Source of the DNA: Jimgerdemannia flammicorona | Taxonomy: Eukaryota > Mucoromycota > Endogonomycetes > Endogonales > Endogonaceae | Reading direction: 5' to 3' | DNA: 31,281 nt | NCBI GenBank assembly: GCA_003990745.1 | Contig: RBNI01000439.1 | Coordinates: forward strand, 1 to 31,281 | Shown here: positions 19,843 through 29,240 of the stretch, one piece after another | Position numbering within the stretch: position 1 is the first letter of the stretch | How the letters are laid out: every line of letters starts with the position of its first letter | Translations under genes and position numbers: made by a program | The notes under the pieces: model-generated | What the model saw: only the letters and a program-made list of their open reading frames with translations | Databases searched by the model: none | What the model was told of the DNA's origin: nothing

Positions 19843-21045
19843 ACTCTCCCCTTCATAGTTTTTGAAATTCTCATTGAGGTCTTCTAATTTAGTCTAGTGT
19901 TGTTACAATATTTGGATGATCAAAAGTCTAGTAATGTTCTTTTTCTCAAAAAGTGTAATTTATATATTAAAGAGTTATATATTTAATAATAAATACTGGA
20001 AGTAAATCTGATATCATTCACTCTGGCAGAATTTTATCTAAGAAATCTTCTTAAATTGCTTTCCACTAGTAGTATAGAAAGAATAGGCAGTTTTTAGTTT
20101 TGCTATTTTCTAGAGAGATAGTATTTCTTTTTATCATAATTTGTAGAGGATGTGGCTGAGTTTTGATTTTATTTGTAATAGTTATAAGAGTACTTTTTAA
20201 CAATTTTTGGGAGGTATAATATATATTTAGTAAGTATTAGAGTATTTTAAAAGAATTGTATTCTTCAACTACATCAGTAGCATTCTGAAGGTTTGTTCTA
20301 GATTTTTATATAGTGTTATAGATTAGATAACATTTTATTTTACAAGGTATTCTGGATAGTTCTTGTGGCTATATTTGTTGAGAATTATTCAACTTAATTT
20401 TCCTTATAGTTATTAATAATAACTAGTACTTGTGGTTTTATAGTTTAATTTAGAAATAGTTTATCATTATTTTCATTATCACTTGAGATGTTAAAAATTG
20501 AAGACTAGATGAATTTTGATAGTATCTGTTAGGGCTAGTTTGTAAGATGTTAGAGAAACTTATACAATGACTTTGAATAGTCCAATAAACTTATTGTTTA
20601 GCTTTATAGAAGGTCTGTACTTAAGGTTGTCCACTCAGTATCCTTAAATATCTAGTAGAAAGTTTTTACTAATATCAAAACTTTCTTTTCACAGTATTAG
20701 TTAATATACTGAAATTGTTAGTTTTGAGCTCAAGATAAGTCTTTCATAGTAATTTGGCTCAAAATGCACATTCAGAATAGGAATTCATCAATAGCTTCAA
20801 TAGTGAAGAGTTTATTTGTAGTTCTAATAAGAGTTAGGAGGGTTTTTTGATTTTGTTCTATATTGGTAAAGAATGGAATTATTCTAAGAGAAGTTTGTTT
20901 GCTATTTTTATAGATAAACTTAACTATGGTAAGATATTTACACTAATTATCTTATCTATAGTAAATATTGTTCCATAGAATTTGCTCTAGAGTTTAATTC
21001 ATTCATTTGGTTTGACTATCAGTTTTAGGATGAAAGGCTGTAGAT
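19843..21045 (-). pseudogene. Gypsy-2 pol, integrase C-terminus and chromodomain (truncated, decayed)
   Basis: The same family as Gypsy-1. From 21045 downwards the minus strand gives STSTAFHPKTD (integrase Glu region, near 21015-21050) and then broken GPY/F sequence. A chromodomain remnant is at about 20260-20395 (VEQILNKYSHKNYPEYLVK near the right). The polypurine tract is at 19843-19853. The rest of pol is cut off at about 21045, where LINE-1 begins on the opposite strand. Confidence 0.75.
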
Positions 21046-22282
21046 GTGCTCAGGTACCAAGCTTAACTGGTATAAGTGTGAGACTCTAGTGCTAGATAGA
21101 AAAATAGAGAGTGAAGATGTGATTGAAATAGTTGTCTCAGCAGAAGAGATAGTTCATTATCTGGGGATCTACTTCTGAGTTTATATATAGTTCTTTATTA
21201 TCTAAAGAATAGTAAGAGTAGCAGCTAGTAGAGTAGGAGAATATACTTCTAGAGTAGAGAGGCCAATATATCTCTCTGGTAGAGAGAGTGATGGTATAAA
21301 TATATACTGGTTGTCAAAGCAATAATATCTGATATATTACTTAGATTTCCCAGCATAAGTAGTCAAGAGGTTATTGAAGATAGCTAGGACCTAGATATGG
21401 ACTAGGTAGCAGAGTCAGATTGGTTGTAAGATGTTGACATTATCTGTAGACTGGAGAGAACTGGGACTAGTGGACCTTACCAAGTACTTATACTGCTTAT
21501 AGGTATAGTGGCTGAAGTGAGCTAGTAAGCTAAGGGGTTGCAGGTGAGCACCTCTCATATAGTGGGTACAGGAGGTGTAGTTCTCTTTCCAAGATATGTT
21601 TGGTGCTTTGCTTTTTCTAGTAGTACTAGAGGAAAGCCTGAAGATGTGCTTTAGGTGATTCTGATAAATAGTAGTTGATGGGGCTCATTATATTGGCCTT
21701 TACTGGTGTGATAATGAGGGTGAGATAAACTGAAGACCCCAGATATAGAGGTGGGTCTACCTTTTGCTGAGGGATATGCTGGTAAATAACTTTCATTTTG
21801 AGGATAGTATGGACTATCTTTGAGAGCATAGGAGAGATTTGTTGCCAGAGATATATAGCAGGGAGTGGGAATTGGTGAAGGGTGGGACTGAGATAGTATC
21901 CAATTATAGAGCAAGCTAGTGGCAAGATAGATACTCCCCAAGTTCTGGGTAGTATGGTAAAGACTTCAGTAGTCCAATGTGATATTGAACTTTTGATCAG
22001 AATATATATTGAAAGAGGGGGCCTAGGAGTATAAGGAATGCTTTAATGTTTAGAATAAGAGGGCAGTAATTCAGACTCCAGAATATTGGCTGGAGAAGTG
22101 TGAAGTAATGAGAGACTTTTGGAGGATGATTGAAGGTCGGATGGAGATACACCCTCCTGGATTGGTGGTGGATGAGAGGAGAGATAATCTCTGGAGGTGG
22201 CTGGTTGAAGGGGTAGATAATGAGTAGTTAACTATTGGGTGAGCTCTAGCTGTATGAGTTGGGCTTACTGAACATTTACTAT
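21046..22282 (+). mobile_element. LINE-1, 5'-truncated non-LTR retrotransposon (decayed)
   Basis: It starts within the RT domain (LNWYKCETLVL at about 21060, matching LNWHKCEMMVLGNG of LINE-2) and runs through the connection region to the C-terminal zinc-binding region (TPEYWLEKCEVMRDFW near 22077) and to GLTEH (about 22260). Numerous stops. CpG is low but TG/CA-rich stretches remain, so it is less decayed than Gypsy-2 beside it. It is cut at 22282 by the outer end of Gypsy-3; its missing 3' end should lie beyond the far end of Gypsy-3. Confidence 0.82.
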
Positions 22283-22510
22283 TGTTACGTAGTAGTCGCT
22301 GAGTCCTTCAAATATACCAGATTCTCTTCAAGGTATATCTCTTAGACTAACTCAAGTTTGTTATAAGCAAGTTCTTATTGGAGTGTCTTCCCAAGGTCTT
22401 ATAGTCCTCAAACTTCTTATTTTTAACTATCTTGTTATCTCTTAGATTGCTTGCAAGGAAGTGTGTGTAGGTGAACTTGACTGACTTTATTTCAGAGGAA
22501 ATAAGAGGGG

Positions 22511-22518
22511 TATTTATA
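22511..22518 (-). promoter_or_regulatory. TATA core promoter of Gypsy-3 LTR
   Basis: The minus strand reads TATAAATACCCCTCTT, the same block as in the other LTR families of this window. Confidence 0.65.
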
Positions 22519-22580
22519 CAAAATATAATTCAATGGTTGCTAAGATATAAAGCTAAATATAAATTTCAATAACTAAAACT

Positions 22581-22720
22581 ACCAAGTTCCAGAGCTGACA
22601 TTATTTGATATCACATCAAAATGCCGGTGCTGGAACAATTTCATGTCACCTCAGAATACCAGTGCTGGCATTATCCAGTGTTACATGAGAATACCAGTGC
22701 TGGCATTATCCAGTGTAACA
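22581..22720 (-). repeat. four tandem 35-bp repeats in Gypsy-3 U3
   Basis: Units of about 35 bp, each with GCCAGCACTGGTATTC or a variant, lie at about 22581-22616, 22617-22650, 22651-22685 and 22686-22720. The last two differ at only about three positions. They sit between the LTR ORF stop (22727) and the TATA box (22518), a typical place for U3 enhancer repeats. There are no spacers, so this is not a CRISPR array. Confidence 0.75.
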
Positions 22721-22726
22721 AAGAAC

Positions 22727-23557
22727 TTAGAGCAGAAAGTTCAGGACCATGGGGGCTTCATCATCATCATCATCATCATCACTGAAGGAGATGAGATCCG
22801 CGAATTCGGCATGCAGGTCATATGTTTCGCGTACTTCGGGTATGTCATGCAGGATGACATCATCGCTGATGATGTCATCACATTCGGCTGTGGTGGGAAA
22901 ATCAGGAACAAGGTCTGGAGCTCTCCAGTCTATGAGGTTCTCTTTCACAAAATAAGGAACAAATGTGGGGTCTTGGGTAGATCTAACCTGGATGCTTGGG
23001 CCTTGGAATACTGAGATCAATCCTTGTTGGAATTGGTCTGGGTTGTTCTGGAGAATGGGGTGCCAGAAGTCTTCTACTTCTTCACTGTTGAGGGTGATAG
23101 TGGACTGGGCTTCTGTAGCCACCCTGGCTTCTAGTGTATTGATATGGCAGGATGACAGGTCTCTGAAGTCTGAGACTCTAACATACTCCAAGTTGGGGAT
23201 CAACTATGGTGTATGTCTGAAGATCTGATGGATCTTCTTAGCTGTCCTCGTTTCATGTATATCCATGGGAGTGGTATCTTGTAGCTCTTGGGTGCTGGCC
23301 TGTGGGAACTCCCGGTAGAGGAGGTTTCCTATTTCATACTTCTGCCACATTTGGAGGCATTTGGTAGCAATGGTGATCCTTGTTTCCATTTCACAGCAGT
23401 AGAGAATGAAGTGATAAGGGTCTGCAGTACCCAGGTAGATACTAGGAGTCCTTCTTGAGTGGGTCCTCATGGCTCTTCTGATGTCTTGGAACATCCTTTC
23501 CTCAATTGAGATACCTTGGTGGTTCCTTGACCTTGAGGTTTGGCAGGCAGCAGGCAT
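22727..23557 (-). CDS. LTR-borne ORF of Gypsy-3, unknown acidic-tailed protein
   Basis: One frame from ATG at 23557 (start MPAACQTSRSRNHQG) to the stop at 22727, 275 residues, with a single internal TAG at 23204-23206 that fits CAG-to-TAG decay. N-terminal half: basic start, then IYLGTADPYHFILYCCEMET and MWQKYEIGNLLYREF. C-terminal half: VEDFWHPILQNNPDQFQQG and VPYFVKENLIDWRAPDLVP, then DDIISDDVILHD and a seven-Asp run encoded by a GAT repeat (22758-22781). No transmembrane segment is evident, so it does not look like an envelope protein. It lies downstream of pol and upstream of the LTR promoter. The DDVI-type motif links it to the LTR ORFs of Gypsy-1/2 and the solo LTR; wider homology is not evident by eye. 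Confidence 0.65.
22853..22880 (-). promoter_or_regulatory. paired GATGACATC/GATGTCATC elements in Gypsy-3
   Basis: Two near-palindromes at 22853-22864 and 22870-22880, within the ORF, where they encode DDII and DDVI. Same motif as in the other LTR family. Confidence 0.35.
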
Positions 23558-23799
23558 TTTGTTTGTGGTAAGTCTTTGAGCTATTTTTGGATTGGTGGTT
23601 CTTGTTGGTTGCTGCTACTGTGGTTTCTTGATCCTTCTTTTATATTCTTTAGGATGTTTGTGCTATGGTCACAATGACTCACAGTGGATCATTATTGCTC
23701 ATCTCATATGCCATATAATCATCTTGTGCTCTGATCTGGTGGCTTGTAAGGAAAGGCTGTCTCCTGTGCTGATATCATCATTCTGGGATCACTGTTACA

Positions 23800-23810
23800 T
23801 CTTCCTCCTG
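23800..23810 (-). other. polypurine tract candidate of Gypsy-3
   Basis: The minus strand reads CAGGAGGAAGA directly before TGTAACAG. It supports the long-LTR model. Confidence 0.45.
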
Positions 23811-24112
23811 AATAAGGATCTTCCTGAGTGTCCTTATTCATTGGTTAAGTCCTGAAAAATTTGCTGATTCCATAACCTCTGGCAAGAGGTCGAAAAGTGG
23901 TATTTATGGGCTGGTGTCTTCTCTTTGTATTTTGGCATGATGGTGAAGAGTCACTCCCTTCATATAGAGCAAGGGCCTGATTCTGATCTTGACCAATCAG
24001 TTGACAGTTCGAACTCCTCTGACTATGAAAGTCTCATGGATGAGTAGTTGCCAGTGCCGTATCCCTTAGAGAATGGTCCAGACAGATAGCCTGCTGATTA
24101 TGGGACAAGCTG

Positions 24113-25350
24113 TTATGATTCGTGGACTAGAACCTCATGGGCGGTCATCATGTTTTGCTTCTCTTGTATAGGTTCGTGGTACTTCTTGAGTCTGTTCCTA
24201 TGTACCATAGTAGGCAGTATGGTCTCTGAGATTTTTCTAAGCTAGAAGGTAGTTCCCTTGATATCTTGCATGTAGAAGGGTCCTTCCCATTTGGGCTCCA
24301 GTTTTTGTAACCATGAGGCTTCTACCATATTTCGATATGGTAGAACCTTTTCTCCAATTCGGATGGGTTCTAGGGCCTTGTGATTCTTTTCTGCATTCTT
24401 TCTTATTAGTGCTTGTGACTTGGTGATGTAATCTTCAGCCTTCTTCCTGATTTGGTGTAGTCTCCGGATTTCTGCATTAACCCATCTCCAAGTTAGGTCT
24501 AGATTTGTGGCTGAGGTTCCATCAGAATCTTCTTCTCCAAAGAGCAGCTCTCTTGGGGTAAAATGTGTGCTCTGTGACCATATGTCTCATAGGTCAGAGA
24601 GGGCAGTTGGGAGATAGTTATCCCAATTCTCATATGTCTCTGAGATCTTCACTAGGATGTTCTTGAGGGTCTTGTTGGTTCTTTCTGTCTGTCCATTTCC
24701 TTGAGGGTGGTATGCGGTGGTCTTGATGTGCTAAATCTTGTATTTCTGATATATTATCTTGTGGAATCTATTGACAAATTCTGTGCTGCAGTCTGTAGTG
24801 ATTTGCTTTGGTGTCTTGTAGTGGCAGATGATTTCTTGGTGCAGGAAGTCGGCTATAGAGAGGGCATTGGCTTCTTGTAATGCTCCTGCCTCTATCCATT
24901 TGGTGAAGAGGTCTACAATGACTATAATATAGTGGTTTCCTGATAGTGTTACTGGTAGTGGTCCAATGATATCCATTGCGATGTGGTGGAAGGGGATAGG
25001 CTCAATTCTTGATGATCCAGGTGCCTGGTCTTGCTGATCTTGTTTCTGTTTTTGGCACTTGTCATACTCTTTGACAAATTGGCATAGGTCTTCTTCTATT
25101 TTGGGCCACCACATGGTTCTTCTTGCCTTATCATATGTGTTGGTTCCTCCTAAGTGTCCTTGCTCGTGTACTTCCTTCATTACTTGATACTTCTTGTGTT
25201 TGGGTATTACTAGCTTTCCTCCTTTTCTGAGTATAGTGTTGTCTAATTCAAATTGTTTCTATATCTGGTTGATGATGGTAATTGTCCAGGGTTCAAGATG
25301 GTTGGGCATCTTCCACTGTCCAAGGTAGCTGATTAATCCATAGTATAGCT
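24113..25350 (-). pseudogene. Gypsy-3 integrase
   Basis: One frame from about 25350 to TAA at 24113, broken by TAG at 24731-24733 and TGA near 24590. It opens with the spacer NKELYYGLISYLGQW and KGGKLVIPK, then an HHCC zinc region HEQGH...EYDKCQ in which the first Cys appears to be Tyr (TGT-to-TAT). Catalytic triad regions: MDIIGPLP (first Asp, about 24975), ITTDCSTEF (second Asp, about 24785) and AYHPQGNGQTERTN (Glu, just after the TAG). A GPY/F-type C-terminus follows: RIGEKVLPYR, LQKLEPKWEGPFYM (near 24280) and HRNRLKKYHEP. There is no chromodomain. The frame differs by one from RNase H; the shift lies near 25350-25400. Confidence 0.85.
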
Positions 25351-25352
25351 CC

Positions 25353-26810
25353 TTATTCATGTTGAATAGTCTTGATGGGGGTGTTTTGGGGTGTCCTTGA
25401 GAGTGTATCGGCATTGGTATTGGTCTTTCCTGAGCGGTGCTTGACAGTACAGTCATACTCTTGCAGCCTGTAGATCCATTTGGCATATATTCCTTTGGGG
25501 TTCAGAGTGTGGAATAGCCAGGCAAGAGTGGAATGGTTTGTTTGAATAGTGAAGTGTTTCCCGGCTAGGTAGTAGTAGAACTTGTCTACTGCCCAAACTA
25601 CTGCTAAGCATTCAAGCTTGCATGACTTGTAGTTCTGTTCTGCTCTGCAGGTACCTCGGCTTACATAGGAGATGACATATTCATATCTATCTTTCTTCTG
25701 AGCTAGGACTGCTCCAAGTCCTATAGCACTTGTATCTGTCTGTGGGATGAATTCTAGGTTCCAGTCTGGTCTTCTGAGGATGGGTGCTTGGGTCAACCTG
25801 GTCTTGAGTTCATTGAAGGTTTCTTGGTGCTCCTTGGTCCATTCGAATTTGGTCTCCTTCTTTAGTAGCTCGTAGATAGGTGCTGTAATGTTGGAGTATC
25901 CTTTGATGAATCTTCTGTAGTAGCTGGCCAGTCCAAGGAAGGCATGGACTTCTGTATTTATTCTGGGTCTCAGGTAGGCTGCAACAGCCTTGATCTTCAT
26001 GGGGTCTGTGTGGATTCCAGTCTGGTTGATGAGGTGTCCTAGGTAGGCGATTTCTTGAGTGGCAAACTTGCATTTCTTGGGCTTGATGTAGAGACCATGC
26101 TCCTTGAGCCTCTTGACAGCTAGCTGTATTTGATTGACATGTTCCCATGCAGTGTTGCTGAAGATGATCACATCATCAACATAGACAAAGAGCCATTTTC
26201 CGATCTCATTGCTGAAGACTCTGTTCATCATTCACTGGAAACTTGCTGGGGCATTGCACATTCCAAATGGCATTCGCAGGTAGATATAGGTGGCATCAGG
26301 TGTGGTGAAGGCTGATTTCTCACTGGCATCTTGAGTGAGACCAATCTGATGGAAGCCAGAGAACAGATCCAAGGTGGTGTAGTATTTGGCTTCGCTTCCA
26401 AGGGTGGTAAGGATTTCTTGGATATTCGGCAAGGGCTGCCTATCCTTCTTGGTGATGGCATTGAGCTTCCTGTAGTCAATGCAGAGTCTTGGTGCAAACT
26501 CTCCAGGCTTGCTTCCTTTCTTCGGGGCTAGGCCAATGGGTGAGGCCCAAGGGCTGATAGTTTGCTTGATGATTCCGGCTTCTTCCATTTCCTTGAGTTC
26601 TGCTTGCAGCCACTCTCTGTAGACAGGTGGTATGGGTCTGGCTTTCTGGTAGATAGGCTTGGTATTACTGGTGTCAACTTCGTAGTAGTACTTGGGTTCT
26701 TGATTGTAGATATCTCTAAAGTCTGTAGCAAGTACTCCTTCATTCTGGTGCAGGATCTTGAGAAGTTGTTCCTCCAGAGGAAAGTTTTCTCCAATGGTAT
26801 ATATGTGCTT
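25353..26810 (-). pseudogene. Gypsy-3 reverse transcriptase and RNase H
   Basis: Two in-frame segments separated by a single TGA (26232-26234) inside the RT, between SFQ and MMNRVF, where Gypsy RTs usually have Arg; CGA-to-TGA fits. RT motifs: RPIPPVYREWL, PWASPIGLAPKK, RLCIDYRKLN, LDLFSGFHQIGL (catalytic Asp), MPFGMCNAPASFQ, and VYVDDVIIFS with the YVDD box at about 26172-26183. Then come YLGHLINQTGI and FLGLASYYRRFI. RNase H: PQTDTSAIGLGAVLAQ, KLECLAVVWAV, TNHSTLAWL (usual TDHS; Asp-to-Asn by G-to-A) and NADTLSR. The frame ends with TAA at 25353. Confidence 0.9.
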
Positions 26811-26870
26811 GTTCTGGTCCTTGTCTTTCTTGTACTCAAGTTCAGTAATCTTGGTGGCAGCATAGGCTCC

Positions 26871-27290
26871 TCTTCCAGTAGATCCAAAGCCTTGTTCTCC
26901 TCTCTTGGTCTTAATGAGTTCGATGGCTTCAATGATCTTGGGCTTCTTGATTTCGTGGATCAGCATCTGGCCAATCCTGTCATGCTTCTTGACCTCGAAG
27001 GGGGTGGTGTGGTTGTGATTTCTGACTATGAGGAAGATCTCACCAGTGTAATCAGGGTCAATTACTCCTCCTTCAACTGAGATTTTGCTTTTGGCCAGAC
27101 TGCTCCTGGTCTTGATAATTCTGGCATGGTTTTCAGGCAGCTTGACTCCAATTCCAGTGCCAAGTAGAGTGGTGGTCTGTAGTTTGAGGGTAGCATCTTG
27201 AATGCTGGCAAGGTCCATTCCTATGGCTCCTTTAGTCTTGTATTCTGGGATCTTAGCTTCAGGGTGAAACTTCTTGACCTTGAGGGTGAT
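26871..27290 (-). CDS. Gypsy-3 dUTPase domain, between protease and RT
   Basis: About 140 residues inside the 509-codon frame, with all five motifs of trimeric dUTPases: GAIGMDLAS (1), KTRSSLA (2), GGVIDPDYTGEI with the catalytic Asp (3), HDRIGQMLI (4) and RGEQGFGSTG, the P-loop-like tail (5). None is disrupted, so the domain looks catalytically plausible as read. It would lower dUTP during reverse transcription and so keep uracil out of the cDNA. It follows an acidic linker (DSDNEEEQESD) after the Cys/His module and is fused in frame to RT. Retroviral and some retrotransposon dUTPases are known; this position resembles the pol-encoded type. Confidence 0.92.
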
Positions 27291-27401
27291 GTCTGATTCT
27301 TGTTCCTCCTCATTGTCACTGTCAGCTTGAAGCTCTGGGGGCTGGTCATCTTCTTCAGCTTTCCTTTTTGCTTTGGCAGCTTCTTGCTCATGTTTCTGTT
27401 G

Positions 27402-27512
27402 GCAGATTTTCCTGACTTCACTGATACAGGACCAGCAGTCATTCAGGTGTTCAGAGCAGTACATCCTAGTACCATGGGGGCATCTTCCTTGAGGGGCATA
27501 GCCATCAATGAT
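27402..27512 (-). CDS. Gypsy-3 Cys/His module (possible zinc-binding domain)
   Basis: In the pol frame just upstream of the dUTPase: WYNKIIDGYAPQGRCPHGT followed by RMYCSEHLNDCWSCISE. Ligand pattern C-x-H-x5-C-x2-H-x3-C-x2-C, followed by a charged, probably helical stretch rich in Lys, Glu and Ala. It is not the gag zinc knuckle (28554-28595) nor the integrase HHCC. The same module, decayed, follows the dUTPase in Gypsy-1 (10765-10872). I do not recognise it as a named domain. Confidence 0.7.
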
Positions 27513-27666
27513 CTTGTTATACCACTGCTCATCTGTGAGCTTGGGTGTCTTGCTCTTGTTCTTGTTTACTGAGTGCATAAAGACCTCTGTGTCTTCTTCA
27601 TCTCCTTCCTCCATGTCTGGTAGGACTCCTTTGTAGACATTGATAGAGACTTGTACCTTTCTTCCT

Positions 27667-27985
27667 CTATAGTTGATCTGCATTGAGGTCAATGATGGCC
27701 TTGGCCTTGTGAAGCCATTGATTGCCAATGAGGATATCATAGTTGGTGGCACTTGTAACAATCATGTCTACTGGGATAGTAGCTCCTCCTATCTTGATGG
27801 GGACTTCTCGGATTTTGCCAAGGGGGGTAGCTCGTATACTGTCTGCTGTGACATAGACCATCTTGGTGGACTCTTCAATATCCCAACCTAGGCGATCAAT
27901 TGTCTTCTTGCTCATGAGGCATCCTCCAGCACCAGTATCAATGATGGTATCAAAGATACAGTCTTCGATGTATAGGCTGATGTCT
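27667..27985 (-). CDS. Gypsy-3 aspartic protease
   Basis: Retropepsin-like: FDTIIDTGAGGCLMSKKTID with the catalytic DTGA at about 27926-27937, then VTADSIRATPLG, and YDILIGNQWLHKAKAIIDL as the C-terminal I-L-G-x-x-W block. It is in a different frame from both gag upstream and Cys/His-dUTPase-RT downstream. The changes lie near 27985 (two extra bases) and 27665 (one extra base), and together restore frame. It would process the polyprotein. Confidence 0.85.
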
Positions 27986-29240
27986 TGCGCTAGTCTTCGG
28001 ATTCTTCACCTGAGTTCTCGGATTCTTCCTGTACATTGTGAGCTTCTACAATCTTGTACTCTTGATTCTTGGTGGTAGTTGCAAGTCTTACTCTCAACTG
28101 CTGTCTGAAGGCAGGGACTTCAGCTAGCTGTCCAAAAGTGGCATTGATCTTCTGTTCCTTGAGGTCCTTGTAGATATCATACTGGTGGATCTTGGTCTTG
28201 CACAGCTTCTGTTCCTTCTTGCTTTTGCTTTCTCCTGAGACTGGAGTAGTGCCTTCAATGATTTGGCAGGCAGCTTCATCTAACTCCATGTCTTGATCAA
28301 TCTCCTTGGGTTGGGTCTTGCTTTAAATGGTGACAGCTGGGGTCTTCTTTGGTCTTTCAACTGGCTTGCTGTTTCTCTTCTTGTCATAGGGCTTGGACTG
28401 GGTTCTGGTACCTTCAGTAGCAGGGTAGAATTCAAGCTCTTCATAGTATTCTTCATCATCAGTATCACCAATCTCCTCGATGACTACTGCATTGGTTTGT
28501 TCTCTGGTTCTGCTAGCATTACTTGGTTGAGCTTTGTATCTCGTTTTGGTCATGCAATTCTTTGTATAGTGGCCTTCTTCTTCACATCTGAAGCATGTGA
28601 TGTTATTGCATTCTTCTGTAGCAGCTGCAAATCTCTGTACTGGTCTTCTGTTGGTGCTTCGGACTTCTCTAACAACATCACCAAGATGTGCAGTCATCTC
28701 AGCAAACTGCTTGGTGAGTTCTTCCACTGGATCAGCTTTGGCTGTCTTGAGGGTAGGTAGGGTTGGTTGTCTGTTTATGACTGTAGCAGGTAAGATACTA
28801 GTTGGCTTTGATGGCTCCATCTTGATGCCAGTTATTTTCTCCATTGAGTGTTTGGCAGGGTGTCTGGCAGTCCAATATCTCTGTGCAAAGACCACTTTCT
28901 GATCAAGGGTCAGTACAGCTGGGGTAGACTGGATTGCTAGGGCAATTTCAGGGTGTACTCCTTTGAGGAAGGTTGAATCTGCTATTTGTTCCTTAAGGGC
29001 ATTGTCATAGCCAGCCAAGACAATCTGGTGGCAGATTTAGGTATAGAATGAGTTGGGATCTTCACTAAGTCCCTGGCAGATAGTATTGAGTTGATCCTTG
29101 AGAGCTTGCTTGATCTCTTCAGTATTATATATTGTTCTGAGGAAGACCTTCATGTTGGCAAGTTTGACTGCATCAGCACCAGCAATGGTGGCTGCATTGA
29201 ACTTATCTCTGGCAGGTCCTCTGAAGCTGACTGGTAGAAG
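27986..29240 (-). pseudogene. Gypsy-3 gag (N-terminus missing)
   Basis: One frame runs from about 29240 to 27990, broken by TAA at 29037-29039 (CAA-to-TAA) and TAA at 28323-28325. The capsid-like part includes VKLANMKVFLRTIYNTEEIK and FLKGVHPEIALAIQS. A CCHC zinc knuckle CFRCEEEGHYTKNC lies at 28554-28595. An acidic tail (DTDDEEYYEELEFYP) and a Lys-rich linker follow. The last ~100 codons (27990-28289) include DIYKDLKEQKINATFGQL, a linker of the type seen before Gypsy proteases. The N-terminal part of gag and the 5' LTR are absent because LINE-2 begins at about 29240. Confidence 0.8.

Larger units (their letters stand above)
22283..23799 (-). repeat. putative Gypsy-3 3' LTR (1517 bp)
   Basis: On the minus strand it starts TGTAACAGTGATCC after AGGAGGAAGA and ends TACGTAACA at 22283, where LINE-1 sequence resumes. 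Contents in order: leader, a ~275-codon ORF, four 35-bp tandem repeats, TATAAATACCCC, and a transcribed segment. With only one copy in view the start is inferred. An alternative start, TGTTACACTGG at about 22717, would give a 430-bp LTR with a better 6-bp terminal inverted repeat but no polypurine tract, and would put the ORF outside the LTR, in the env position. Confidence 0.55.
22283..29240 (-). mobile_element. Gypsy-3, LTR retrotransposon with dUTPase (5' part missing)
   Basis: A Ty3/Gypsy element in LINE-1. On the minus strand: gag (from about 29240, N-terminus lost), protease, Cys/His module, dUTPase, RT, RNase H, integrase, polypurine tract, and a 3' LTR with an ORF. There is no chromodomain after the integrase. 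Long frames survive: 509, 292, 231 and 150 codons. Lesions are few: nonsense transitions near 29037, 28323, 26232, 24731 and 24590, and frame changes near 27985, 27665 and 25380. The 5' LTR and the gag start are replaced at about 29240 by LINE-2. Confidence 0.9.

Noticed and set aside
21626..21941. Minus-strand frames of about 96-99 codons
   Set aside because: Antisense to LINE-1, whose plus-strand sequence aligns with LINE-2.
22581..22720. CRISPR-like array
   Set aside because: Repeats are directly contiguous without spacers and sit in an LTR of a eukaryotic retrotransposon.
22727..23557. Envelope-type gene in Gypsy-3
   Set aside because: No signal peptide, transmembrane segment or cleavage-site pattern; the tail is acidic and hydrophilic.
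26562..27080. 172-codon plus-strand frame opposite the Gypsy-3 dUTPase/RT
   Set aside because: It is antisense to a coding region with all dUTPase and RT motifs; the hydrophobic look follows from the complementary codons.
28293..28902. Plus-strand frames of 155 and 101 codons opposite Gypsy-3 gag
   Set aside because: Antisense shadows of gag, including its zinc knuckle.
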